Positions 25,180-32,338 of a stretch of 64,000 bases of DNA are shown here, in pieces. The position numbers were made by a program, and so were the translations under genes. This DNA is from Pseudomonas protegens (GTDB taxonomy: Bacteria; Pseudomonadota; Gammaproteobacteria; Pseudomonadales; Pseudomonadaceae), in the NCBI RefSeq assembly GCF_003363755.1, contig NZ_CP031396.1:4806501-4870500 (forward strand). The letters run 5' to 3'. Under the pieces are notes generated by a model that searched no databases, was not told the origin of the DNA, and was given only the letters and a program-made list of their open reading frames with translations. How positions within the stretch are numbered: position 1 is the stretch's first letter; the number at the start of each line of letters is the position of its first letter.

Positions 25180-26826
25180 ATGCAAACCGCCTATACCGTC
25201 CTCATCCTGCTGATGCTGGTGAGTCTTTCGCGACTGGTCGGACGGGTGATTCCGCTGCCCTTGCCTCTGGTACAGATCGCCGCCGGAGCCCTGTTGGCCT
25301 GGCCGACCCTGGGTTTGCATGTGGCCCTGGACCCGGAATTGTTCCTTTTCCTGTTCCTGCCGCCGTTGCTGTTTTCCGACGGTTGGCGCATGCCCAAGCG
25401 CGAGTTCTGGCGCTTGCGTGGCCCGATCCTGACCCTGGCGGTGGGCCTGGTGCTGTTCACCGTGGTCGGGGCCGGGTATTTCATTCACTGGCTGCTGCCG
25501 ACCATCCCGTTGCCGGTGGCTTTCGCCCTGGCCGCGGTGCTGTCGCCCACCGACGCCGTCGCGGTGTCGGCCATTTCCCAGAACCGCCTGCCAACCCCGC
25601 TGATGCACATGCTCCAGGGCGAGGCCTTGATGAACGATGCCTCGGGCCTGGTGACTTTCAAGTTCGCCCTGGTGGCCGCCGTTACCGGGGTGTTCTCCCT
25701 GGCCAATGCCAGCCTGACCTTTGTCCTGGTGGCGGTGGGTGGCTTGGCGGTCGGTGTGGCCCTGAGCTGGCTGGTCGGGCGCCTGCGGGCCTGGATGATC
25801 GCCCGCGGCTGGGACGATCCGGCGACCCATGTGGTGTTCATGTTGCTATTGCCCTTCGCGGCTTACGTCCTGGCCGAGCGCCTGGGGGCCTCGGGCATTC
25901 TCTCGGCGGTGGCGGCGGGCATGATGCAGAGCTGGCTCGACCTGCTGCCGCGCCAGACCAGCACCCGACTGCTCAATCGCAGTGTCTGGTCGCTGCTGGA
26001 GTTCGCCTTCAATGGCCTGATCTTCCTACTGTTGGGGCTGCAATTGCCGGACATCGTCAAGGCCGTGGTCAGTCATGAAACTTCGCTCTGGCCGACCCTG
26101 TTCTACCGCTGCCTGGATGTGCTGGCGATCTTCCTGGTGCTGTTGGTATTGCGCTTTATCTGGGTGCAGAGCATCTGGCGCCTGTCCGGGCTGCTGCGGC
26201 GCTGGCGCGGCAAGGGCGAGCTGACCCTGGTGCCCACGGCGCGCTCCTGCTGGCTGCTGACGGTGGGCGGGGTGCGTGGGGCGGTGACCCTGGCCGGCGT
26301 GATGTCGGTGCCCTTGTTCCTGGGCGCCGGGGAGGCATTTCCCGAGCGTGACCTGCTGATCTTTATCGCCGCCGGAGTGATTCTGCTGTCCCTGGTGGCG
26401 GCCTGCATTGCCCTGCCGCTGCTGTTGCGCGGCATTGTGAAGAGCCCCGACGACAAACGCCGTGGAGAAGTCCGCGATGCCTGGCGCAAGACCGCCGAGG
26501 CGGCGATCCATGCGTTGGAAGCCAAGGAAGTGGCTGAAACCAGTGAGGCCCCCGATGCGGCCCAGGCGGCACTGGCCACCGAGCTCAAGGGCCGTTTGAT
26601 GGCTGAGTACCGGCATCAGTTGGAGGTCTACAACGATTCCGCCGAGGCCCAGGCCTTGGCATTGCAGATGGACTTGCTGGAACGGCGCCTGCGGCTCAAG
26701 GCCCTGCGGGCGCAACGGCTGGAGCTGTACCGCCTGAGCCGGCATCACCAGATCGGTGACGATGTGCTGCGAGAGGTGTTGGCGGACCTGGATTTGAGCG
26801 AGGCGAATCTGGGGCAGGTGAAGTGA
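25180..26826 (+). CDS. CPA1-family Na+/H+ antiporter (NhaP type)
   Basis: This 548-residue inner-membrane cation/proton antiporter has about 12 hydrophobic segments over residues 1-410. They include the CPA1 motifs FLFLPPLLFSDGW, AVLSPTDAVAVSAI (with the conserved Asp), GEALMNDASGLVTFKFAL (with the ND pair of the ion-binding site) and WLLTVGGVRGAVTLAGVMSVP. A cytosolic helical tail of about 130 residues follows, rich in Glu and Arg. The ATG at 25180 lacks a strong Shine-Dalgarno; an in-frame TTG lies five codons upstream. It corresponds to PA3660, next to dapC in P. aeruginosa; here a four-gene cassette separates them. Confidence 0.92.
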   Translation: MQTAYTVLILLMLVSLSRLVGRVIPLPLPLVQIAAGALLAWPTLGLHVALDPELFLFLFLPPLLFSDGWRMPKREFWRLRGPILTLAVGLVLFTVVGAGYFIHWLLPTIPLPVAFALAAVLSPTDAVAVSAISQNRLPTPLMHMLQGEALMNDASGLVTFKFALVAAVTGVFSLANASLTFVLVAVGGLAVGVALSWLVGRLRAWMIARGWDDPATHVVFMLLLPFAAYVLAERLGASGILSAVAAGMMQSWLDLLPRQTSTRLLNRSVWSLLEFAFNGLIFLLLGLQLPDIVKAVVSHETSLWPTLFYRCLDVLAIFLVLLVLRFIWVQSIWRLSGLLRRWRGKGELTLVPTARSCWLLTVGGVRGAVTLAGVMSVPLFLGAGEAFPERDLLIFIAAGVILLSLVAACIALPLLLRGIVKSPDDKRRGEVRDAWRKTAEAAIHALEAKEVAETSEAPDAAQAALATELKGRLMAEYRHQLEVYNDSAEAQALALQMDLLERRLRLKALRAQRLELYRLSRHHQIGDDVLREVLADLDLSEANLGQVK

Positions 26827-26864
26827 ATGCAGCGTTCCTAAGAGCGGACGGTTGGATTGAGGTT

Positions 26865-26882
26865 CCCCCTCCAGAGAGGGGG
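26865..26882. terminator. Hairpin between convergent antiporter and AAA ATPase genes
   Basis: A perfect 7-bp stem, CCCCCTC (26865-26871) and GAGGGGG (26876-26882), has a CAGA loop, 13 bases from the AAA ATPase stop and 38 from the antiporter stop. It has no U-tract on either strand. It also marks the GC drop at the left edge of the cassette. Confidence 0.5.
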
Positions 26883-26895
26883 AAAGCAAAGACCA

Positions 26896-28506
26896 TCAAA
26901 AGTCTATGCGGCGTCCCCCCATCTGTCTTTCAGCTCCATCTTCATTGACGGTCATGGCGGATGCACTGATTGCATTCTGATTTGCCCATTCGCGCAGTAT
27001 TGCAAATTCATCCTTGCGTACTTTACTCATGGGCACCATACGTGAAATCGTTGCTTCAAAATCGCTCATCGCCAGGTCGTCCGGGTCGTTAGAACCACTC
27101 ATACGCCTTGAGAAGGCTTCAATCAGGGCGTCGCCTACCCAGGCCTCCAACTCGGCACCGGAGAGCACAATATCTTTTCCGAAATTTGCCTCTCCCCCCA
27201 AGTCCACCAGACGATCCAGATCAAACTTGCCGGGGTCACGTTTGAGTTTTCTGAGGTGTATCTCAAGAATCTTTCTTCTCTCCACTGCCGAAGGGAAATC
27301 AACGAAGAAGATTTCGTCAAATCGACCTTTCCTCAGTAATTCAGGTGGAAGACTGGCAAGGTTGTTGGCTGTGGCAAATACAAAGACCGATGCGGTTTTC
27401 TCCTGCATCCAGGTCAGCAGCGTGCCAAATACTCGGGTGGCGGTTCCGCCATCCGAAGCGCCGCTGGAGGAGCCGGAGAGGCCTTTTTCAATTTCGTCGA
27501 TCCAAAGGATACAGGGTGAAATGGCCTCGGCAGTTTGAAGTGCCGAGCGAATGTTCGATTCAGAGGAGCCCACGATACCTTGAAATATCTTGCCCATATC
27601 AAGGCGCAGCAATGGCATGTTCCATGACGAGGCTACGCACTTGGCAGTCAATGACTTGCCGCAGCCGGGAACACCGGTCAGCAGCAGGCCCTTAGGTGTT
27701 CCGACTCCGAACTCCTTGGCTGCTTGACCGAAGCACTGACTGCGCAGGTGCAGCCATTTTTTTAGCGTAGCTAAGCCGCCGACATCATCCAGGTTCAACT
27801 GGGAGTCTATGTACTCGAGGATCCCGGTTTTACGGATAATCTGTTTTTTCTCGGCAAGCAGATCCTTGAAGGTGTGTTCATCCAGCTTCAAGTTTGAGAC
27901 AAGCGATCGTGAAAGAGAGTTGTCAATTTCCAGGCTGGTAAGCCCCAGCGCAGCGTCAATGAGCTTTTCTTTGCTGTCCAGAGGCAGATTGATTTTTACA
28001 TTGTCGTTGTCTTTCCAGACATTCGAGAAGTTCTCGATCTGAGTCTTCACTTCATCCCTGGATGGAAGCGGAAAGTCGATTAAGGTTACTTCTTTCTGCA
28101 AGTCATTGGCGATTTCGAAATTGGGCGAAACTATTATGCAGTTACTTCTATATCCGTGTGAGCGGATGTTGATAGCCAGATCTTTCAGGCGGCGGCGATA
28201 GATGGCGTTGCAGCTGGTTGTAAGGTAGTTGTGTGCATCACAGAATACGAAAATATTCTTGCTGTTTTCCTCTCGCGCCTTTTCTTCGCAGAAATCTAGT
28301 GCCAGCTTCAGGTCAAAGGTCTTATCTCCGACAACGGCGCCGTTTGTCTGGATACCGAGCGTCGAGTTCCAGAGGAAAATTCGATGATTGAGCGACTTTG
28401 CGATCTCACTTAGCTCGGCAATTACACGCTCTTCTTCAAACGATTCGATAACCAAAATCGCATAACGTGCTTTTAGATAGTCGGTAATTTTCTGGGTGCG
28501 GTTCAT
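26896..28506 (-). CDS. AAA+ ATPase, Ycf46-like
   Basis: Taken from the second Met, this is a 536-residue ATPase. The N-terminal 220 residues match the shape of plastid/cyanobacterial Ycf46 proteins (LKARYAILVIESFEEERV near the start). A single classical AAA module follows: Walker A GVPGCGKS, Walker B ILWIDE, a DGGTATRVFGTLLTWMQE helix, sensor-1 FATANN and the arginine-finger region RKGRFDEIFFVDFP, about 281-406 in the longer numbering. No protease, helicase or membrane segment is attached. The ATG at 28506 overlaps the radical SAM stop (ATGA) and has GAAGAG nine bases upstream; ATG 28515 has that site directly abutting it. It is the last gene of an AT-rich four-gene unit; the substrate is unknown. 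Confidence 0.8.
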   Translation of the reverse strand: MNRTQKITDYLKARYAILVIESFEEERVIAELSEIAKSLNHRIFLWNSTLGIQTNGAVVGDKTFDLKLALDFCEEKAREENSKNIFVFCDAHNYLTTSCNAIYRRRLKDLAINIRSHGYRSNCIIVSPNFEIANDLQKEVTLIDFPLPSRDEVKTQIENFSNVWKDNDNVKINLPLDSKEKLIDAALGLTSLEIDNSLSRSLVSNLKLDEHTFKDLLAEKKQIIRKTGILEYIDSQLNLDDVGGLATLKKWLHLRSQCFGQAAKEFGVGTPKGLLLTGVPGCGKSLTAKCVASSWNMPLLRLDMGKIFQGIVGSSESNIRSALQTAEAISPCILWIDEIEKGLSGSSSGASDGGTATRVFGTLLTWMQEKTASVFVFATANNLASLPPELLRKGRFDEIFFVDFPSAVERRKILEIHLRKLKRDPGKFDLDRLVDLGGEANFGKDIVLSGAELEAWVGDALIEAFSRRMSGSNDPDDLAMSDFEATISRMVPMSKVRKDEFAILREWANQNAISASAMTVNEDGAERQMGGRRIDF

Positions 28507-29060
28507 GTCGGGCATCTCTTCAACGCATTGGACTCTTTGGATTGTATTGGGAGGCCGGTTCTGGTCATGCCAAGGCCGGAAACAACGAACTCAACGCTTC
28601 TTGTTGTCCTGAAAAAATTGATATCTACTCGGTCACTGGTCTTGATTAGCTGCTTGTGTTGATAAGGGTGAATGGCATTGCTGTTATAGCGGCCAGCAAG
28701 GGTTAGATCCACGGCCTTGACCACGCGTGTCATGGCGGCGTCACGAAAGATTTCCTTCGGTGCGTACCCGGTGTAAAGCACCCAGTTCTTCTCGCCATGC
28801 ACGGCGTTAATGAGTTCTTCTATGGCTAGAGCCTGGTCGAGCGGTTCTCCACCCGAGACGGTTACTCCGTCGATCCCGTCCAGGGCATTTATCTGTTCGG
28901 CCAGGTCGCTCACGGAAATAGAGGTGCCGGTCTCGGAGTCATGGGTGTTCTGATTGAAACAGCCCTTGCAGTTCAGGTCGCATCCTTGCACCCATACAAC
29001 CATCCGCAGTCCAGGGCCGTTTGCGCGACTCAACTCGGTATGATGTAAATACAGGTTCAT
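28503..29060 (-). CDS. Minimal radical SAM protein, NrdG-like (4Fe-4S single-cluster type)
   Basis: This 185-residue protein has the radical SAM signature C-x3-C-x2-C (GCDLNCKGCFN; Cys27, Cys31, Cys34) and the SAM-binding VSGGEPLDQ (about 68-76), giving a small truncated TIM-barrel like anaerobic ribonucleotide reductase activases. No NrdD or other glycyl-radical enzyme is encoded nearby, so the substrate is more likely a partner in this cassette. The start ATG abuts the TAA of the preceding gene with zero spacing, and its stop overlaps the AAA gene. The final 50 residues (from about 135) diverge from NrdG and may form a partner-binding tail. NrdG itself is therefore a poor name for it. Confidence 0.82.
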   Translation of the reverse strand: MNLYLHHTELSRANGPGLRMVVWVQGCDLNCKGCFNQNTHDSETGTSISVSDLAEQINALDGIDGVTVSGGEPLDQALAIEELINAVHGEKNWVLYTGYAPKEIFRDAAMTRVVKAVDLTLAGRYNSNAIHPYQHKQLIKTSDRVDINFFRTTRSVEFVVSGLGMTRTGLPIQSKESNALKRCPT

Positions 29061-29693
29061 TTAAAGTCTGGCGCTCAGTATTTGTAGCGTCTGTTCTTCA
29101 TGTACCACCGTGTATTCCGGTTTCCATTCGGTCAGCAGTTCGGCCGTAGGGCTGGTCAGCAGCGATTCAAGTTCTTCGGTAAGCTTCGTACATATATCGC
29201 CCTTTACGCCAAACACCTCTTCTGCGACTGAATTGCCAGAAAAAGTGACGCGGATGCTGTATTCGTAGTTTGAGCCGAATTCTATTTCGAAGTGGTTATC
29301 TCCTTCTTTTAGTCGCGTTGGGATGCCGGAGGCATTTATGCGACTAATGGTGTTGTCGATGGCAACGCTGACATAGGCTCTTTGGAAGCGCGCTGCCAGG
29401 TCTGCCATTCTTTTTTCATCGCCTGGTATGGGGGTGCTTCGTTCGATAAGTAATTTGTAAAAGTTATTTTCTATCTTGCATGCAAAGTAGTTGAGGTCGT
29501 CTTCAGCGGATGCGCAGATGGCGCGAAATTGGCGACGACCCATGTAGCCCAAGGGGCCAAGGACCTCCTTGCTGAAATCACTGTTGAACTCGGACACAAT
29601 GTCAGTTGTAGGTGTTAGTCCTAGTTTTACAAAAGCTTTGGTTATGGCTTCTTCGTCGGTGTAGGTGAAATCAAATTTTGTACAATGTGACAT
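29061..29693 (-). CDS. DUF1257 (Ycf35-like) plus DUF2997-like fusion protein
   Basis: This 210-residue soluble protein has no exact name. The N-terminal part (1-140) follows DUF1257/Ycf35: it opens MSHCTKF, has a GYMGRR turn at 49-54, and a helix ADLAARFQRAYVSVAIDNTI in place of the family's FLxxLTQRYAYHKV segment, then a strand pair. Residues about 143-198 look like DUF2997: a strand with VTFSGNSVAEEV, then GVKGDICTKLTEELESLL (a G-x-x-C-x-x-x-T-x-x-L-E pattern) and a KPEY end. In other bacteria, as I recall, these are small separate neighbouring genes. The assignment is from visual pattern matching. It sits between the membrane protein and radical SAM genes with gaps of 1 and 0 nt. Confidence 0.65.
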   Translation of the reverse strand: MSHCTKFDFTYTDEEAITKAFVKLGLTPTTDIVSEFNSDFSKEVLGPLGYMGRRQFRAICASAEDDLNYFACKIENNFYKLLIERSTPIPGDEKRMADLAARFQRAYVSVAIDNTISRINASGIPTRLKEGDNHFEIEFGSNYEYSIRVTFSGNSVAEEVFGVKGDICTKLTEELESLLTSPTAELLTEWKPEYTVVHEEQTLQILSARL

Positions 29694-29694
29694 G

Positions 29695-30678
29695 TCAGAG
29701 CTCCAGCTTTCTACCAGACTTTACTTCTTCTGAATTCTTTATGTCATTCAGCGTGGTTGGCGCAATTTCTATATTTCGGGGTGTCGCCGCCGTTTCGGAT
29801 TTGACCGGGGGCGTTGGGGCCTGTGTCGCGCTTTGAGGCGCAATCACCCGGCGTCGCTGAGAGGCTTTTGCTGCGCTGTGATCGCCAAGCAAGCTGGAAT
29901 CTATCACTTCAAGTAGGCGTTTTATAACCAGGGCCGGGGTTGAAGTAAGCTTTTCATAAAGACCGATGCGCAACAATGCATCAGTGCCGTCATCGAAGAT
30001 TAACTTGACAAAATAGGTCTCGGATTCGTTGCCGACGATGCCTATGTGAGTAATCTGATTAAGCTCGCGGGAAAATTTTTCCCAATGTTCGCCGTTGAAG
30101 GAGGCGATGATCAGCTTGGTCGCTGTGACGATAAAGGCGTTGCTACCTCTTTGGATGTCATCGTCATGAAAATTCTGGTAACTCGCCAGTACTTTTTCTC
30201 CAGGGACGATTTGCAAAGAGGAGGCGAGGTATTGGTTGGTCGAGAAGTCTATGTCTTCATGAAATTTTATGGACTTTGAGTAATGATAAAGACTAGTTAA
30301 GGCGCCGATGGTGCTCAGGCTAATGATTATGTATCTGGAAGGGATGATAAGTGTAAGTCCGGCAGCCAGTAAGATAATTATCCAGAAGCCATGTTTTATG
30401 AGTTTCTGCACCTTGGCTTGCTTTGAACGATAGCCTGTGAAGGATTTTCCAGGAATATATTTGCGCCCTGGAGTAAGCGTAATAACTGCGCCTAGGCCAA
30501 ATAGAATTACGGTGATAAGTCCAAGTATCGCAGTTCTGGTTTTGCCGGTCTGCAAGCCTTCAAGAAATGCCAGAGCGCCACCAGTACACAAAACAGGAAA
30601 CGTTGCAATAATGGCCAAGCCATAGGCCCTCCCCTTTGTTTCTGTGAACATTTTCCATAGGGGAATAGTTGTTATCAC
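29695..30678 (-). CDS. Four-TM membrane protein with PH-like domain, unknown function
   Basis: This 327-residue protein has four predicted membrane helices (about 19-40, 49-68, 97-113, 115-132), then a domain (about 157-265) whose alternating strands and closing helix suggest a bacterial PH-like fold (GEKVL, AFIVTATKLIIASF, VKLIFDDGTDALLRIG, LVIKRLLEVI), and an unstructured Pro/Thr/Ser-rich tail (270-327). No enzyme motif is visible. The start is GTG at 30678 with an ideal AAGGAG seven bases upstream. It is the first gene of the AT-rich unit and would anchor the system to the inner membrane. The PH-like call is an inference from pattern, not a match. Confidence 0.7.
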   Translation of the reverse strand: MITTIPLWKMFTETKGRAYGLAIIATFPVLCTGGALAFLEGLQTGKTRTAILGLITVILFGLGAVITLTPGRKYIPGKSFTGYRSKQAKVQKLIKHGFWIIILLAAGLTLIIPSRYIIISLSTIGALTSLYHYSKSIKFHEDIDFSTNQYLASSLQIVPGEKVLASYQNFHDDDIQRGSNAFIVTATKLIIASFNGEHWEKFSRELNQITHIGIVGNESETYFVKLIFDDGTDALLRIGLYEKLTSTPALVIKRLLEVIDSSLLGDHSAAKASQRRRVIAPQSATQAPTPPVKSETAATPRNIEIAPTTLNDIKNSEEVKSGRKLEL

Positions 30679-31001
30679 TCCCTCTCTCCTTGATGGGCAA
30701 AATTAGCGGTTTTTATGCGATGATTTTTCGTTAAATACCCAGCGTATTTTACACAGAGAGATAATAAAAAAAATGGGGGCTGGCACCCGGCATCGGTAAT
30801 GGAAGCTCCGCAAAAGTACCGATATCAATCAGGTCGCGATGCCTGTCTTCAATGCGTGCTGGCTAGAAGCTGCGGTTGATGACCGAGGTTGCAGGTCGGT
30901 ATCCGGTGATTGAATGTGGGGGAGGCAGACTCGGGGGGCAATGGGCGCAAGCCCTTAGGGGAAGGGGCTCACAACAGGCCCGCGAGAACGCCAACAACCT
31001 T
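30679..31001. other. Leader/promoter region of the four-gene cassette
   Basis: The first 100 bases are AT-rich and should hold the minus-strand promoter; TAAAAT- and TATTTA-like boxes occur near 30735-30755 on the minus strand, but no clear -35/-10 pair stands out. A perfect 7-bp hairpin, ATCGGTA (30792-30798) and TACCGAT (30817-30823), follows. The rest (30830-31000) is GC-rich without a credible gene. Confidence 0.45.
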
Positions 31002-31083
31002 GTGGAAAGAGGGCTTGCCGGAGAAGGCGTTCTGGTGGGCAGTCAGGGGCGCGCCAGACGCTTCTCGGGCAAGGCTTTCTACA
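31002..31083. repeat. REP-like inverted pair downstream of dapC
   Basis: GTGGAAAGAGGGCTTGCCGG (31002-31021) is imperfectly inverted by CTTCTCGGGCAAGGCTTTCT (31061-31080) around a roughly 40-bp spacer. It belongs to a different REP class from the GTAGGAGCCGGC units elsewhere. Confidence 0.65.
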
Positions 31084-31100
31084 GTGGGGTGTCTCTCATA

Positions 31101-32300
31101 TTACTTGCGACGCAACACGAAATCGCGAATCCGCTCGGCGGCTTCCACGCATTCCGCCAGCGGCGCAACCAGCGCCATGCGCACCCGTCCGGCGCCCGGG
31201 TTGGTGCCGTCCACATCCCGCGACAGGTAGGAACCCGGGACCACGGTCACGTGTTCCTGCTCGAACAGGTCGCGGCAGAAGGCGGCGTCATCCCCGGCCA
31301 CGTTGGGCCACAGGTAGAAGCTGCCGTCCGGGCGCTGCACGTCCATTACCGGCGCGAGGATCGCCAGCACCGCGTCGAACTTCTCGCGGTAGAGGGCGCG
31401 GTTGGCGCGTACGTGCACTTCGTCGTTCCAGGCGGCGACGCTGGCCAACTGGGTCTGCACCGGCATGGCGCAGCCGTGGTAGGTGCGGTACAGCAGGAAG
31501 CCCTTGAGGATGTCGGCGTCGCCGGCCACGAAGCCGGAGCGCAGGCCCGGCAGGTTGGAGCGTTTGGACAGGCTGTGGAACACCACGCAACGCTTGAAGT
31601 CTTTGCGGCCCAGTTCGACGCAGGCGCTGAGCAGCCCCGGCGGCGGGGTCTGTTCGTCGAAGTACAGCTCGCTGTAGCACTCGTCGGCGGCGATCACAAA
31701 GTCGTGTTCGTCGGCCAGGGCGATCAGTTTTTTCAGGGTGTCCAGCGGGATCAGCGCGCCGGTGGGGTTGCCCGGGGAGCACAGGAAGAGGATCTGGCAG
31801 CGCTGCCAGATCTCGGCCGGTACGGCGTCGAAATCCGGGTTGAAGCCGTTTTCATCCAGGCACGGCAGGTAGTGCGGCTTGGCCCCGGCAAGGAAGGCGG
31901 CGCCTTCGTAGATCTGATAGAAGGGGTTGGGGCTGACCACTAGGGCGTCGTCACCGCGGTTGACTACGGTCTGGGTGAAGGCGAACAGGGCTTCACGGGT
32001 GCCGTTGACCGGCAGGACGTTGCGCGCCGGGTCGATCCAGCCGGTCGGCACGCCGAAGCGGCGCTCGCACCAGCCAGCGATGGCTTCACGCAGCGCCGGG
32101 ATGCCCAGGGTGGTGGGGTACACCGCCATCTGATCGAGATTGCTGGCCAGGGCTTCGGCGACAAAGCTCGGCGAGCGGTGCTTGGGTTCGCCGATGGACA
32201 GGGCAATCGGGCGCTTGTCCGGGTTGGGGGGCACGGTGCCGAGCAGGGCCCGCAGCTTTTCGAACGGGTAGGGCTGCAACTGGTTCAGAGCGTTGTTCAT
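31101..32300 (-). CDS. dapC: Succinyldiaminopimelate transaminase DapC
   Basis: DapC converts N-succinyl-2-amino-6-ketopimelate to N-succinyl-LL-DAP with glutamate and PLP. The 399-residue fold-type I aminotransferase shows LFLCSPGNPTGALI (cofactor-binding Asn), AADECYSELYF (Asp/Tyr) and the PLP lysine in SLSKRSNLPGLRSGF. The family is hard to tell from other class I aminotransferases by motif alone; the location next to glnD (PA3659-PA3658 order) supports DapC. It starts 38 bases after the glnD stop, probably in the map-glnD-dapC unit. Confidence 0.9.
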   Translation of the reverse strand: MNNALNQLQPYPFEKLRALLGTVPPNPDKRPIALSIGEPKHRSPSFVAEALASNLDQMAVYPTTLGIPALREAIAGWCERRFGVPTGWIDPARNVLPVNGTREALFAFTQTVVNRGDDALVVSPNPFYQIYEGAAFLAGAKPHYLPCLDENGFNPDFDAVPAEIWQRCQILFLCSPGNPTGALIPLDTLKKLIALADEHDFVIAADECYSELYFDEQTPPPGLLSACVELGRKDFKRCVVFHSLSKRSNLPGLRSGFVAGDADILKGFLLYRTYHGCAMPVQTQLASVAAWNDEVHVRANRALYREKFDAVLAILAPVMDVQRPDGSFYLWPNVAGDDAAFCRDLFEQEHVTVVPGSYLSRDVDGTNPGAGRVRMALVAPLAECVEAAERIRDFVLRRK

Positions 32301-32338
32301 CGGTGCGTTTTCTCACTCAAAGCGGCGGTTCGGACCCT

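Noticed and set aside
28503..29060. Annotating the radical SAM protein as NrdG
   Set aside because: No NrdD gene or glycyl-radical motif is nearby and the C-terminal third does not resemble NrdG.
28503..29060. QueE-like or viperin-like radical SAM
   Set aside because: QueE has a longer spacing between its first two cysteines, and the viperin N-terminal and C-terminal regions are absent; the C-x3-C-x2-C spacing with a short barrel points to activase-like proteins.
26866..31100. Prophage or integrative element
   Set aside because: No integrase, att duplication, tRNA target or structural gene was seen; only the base composition and locus comparison suggest transfer.
30876..31943. Plus-strand frame antisense to dapC
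   Set aside because: The dapC motifs on the minus strand are clear; the plus frame has no domain and starts in a REP-like region.
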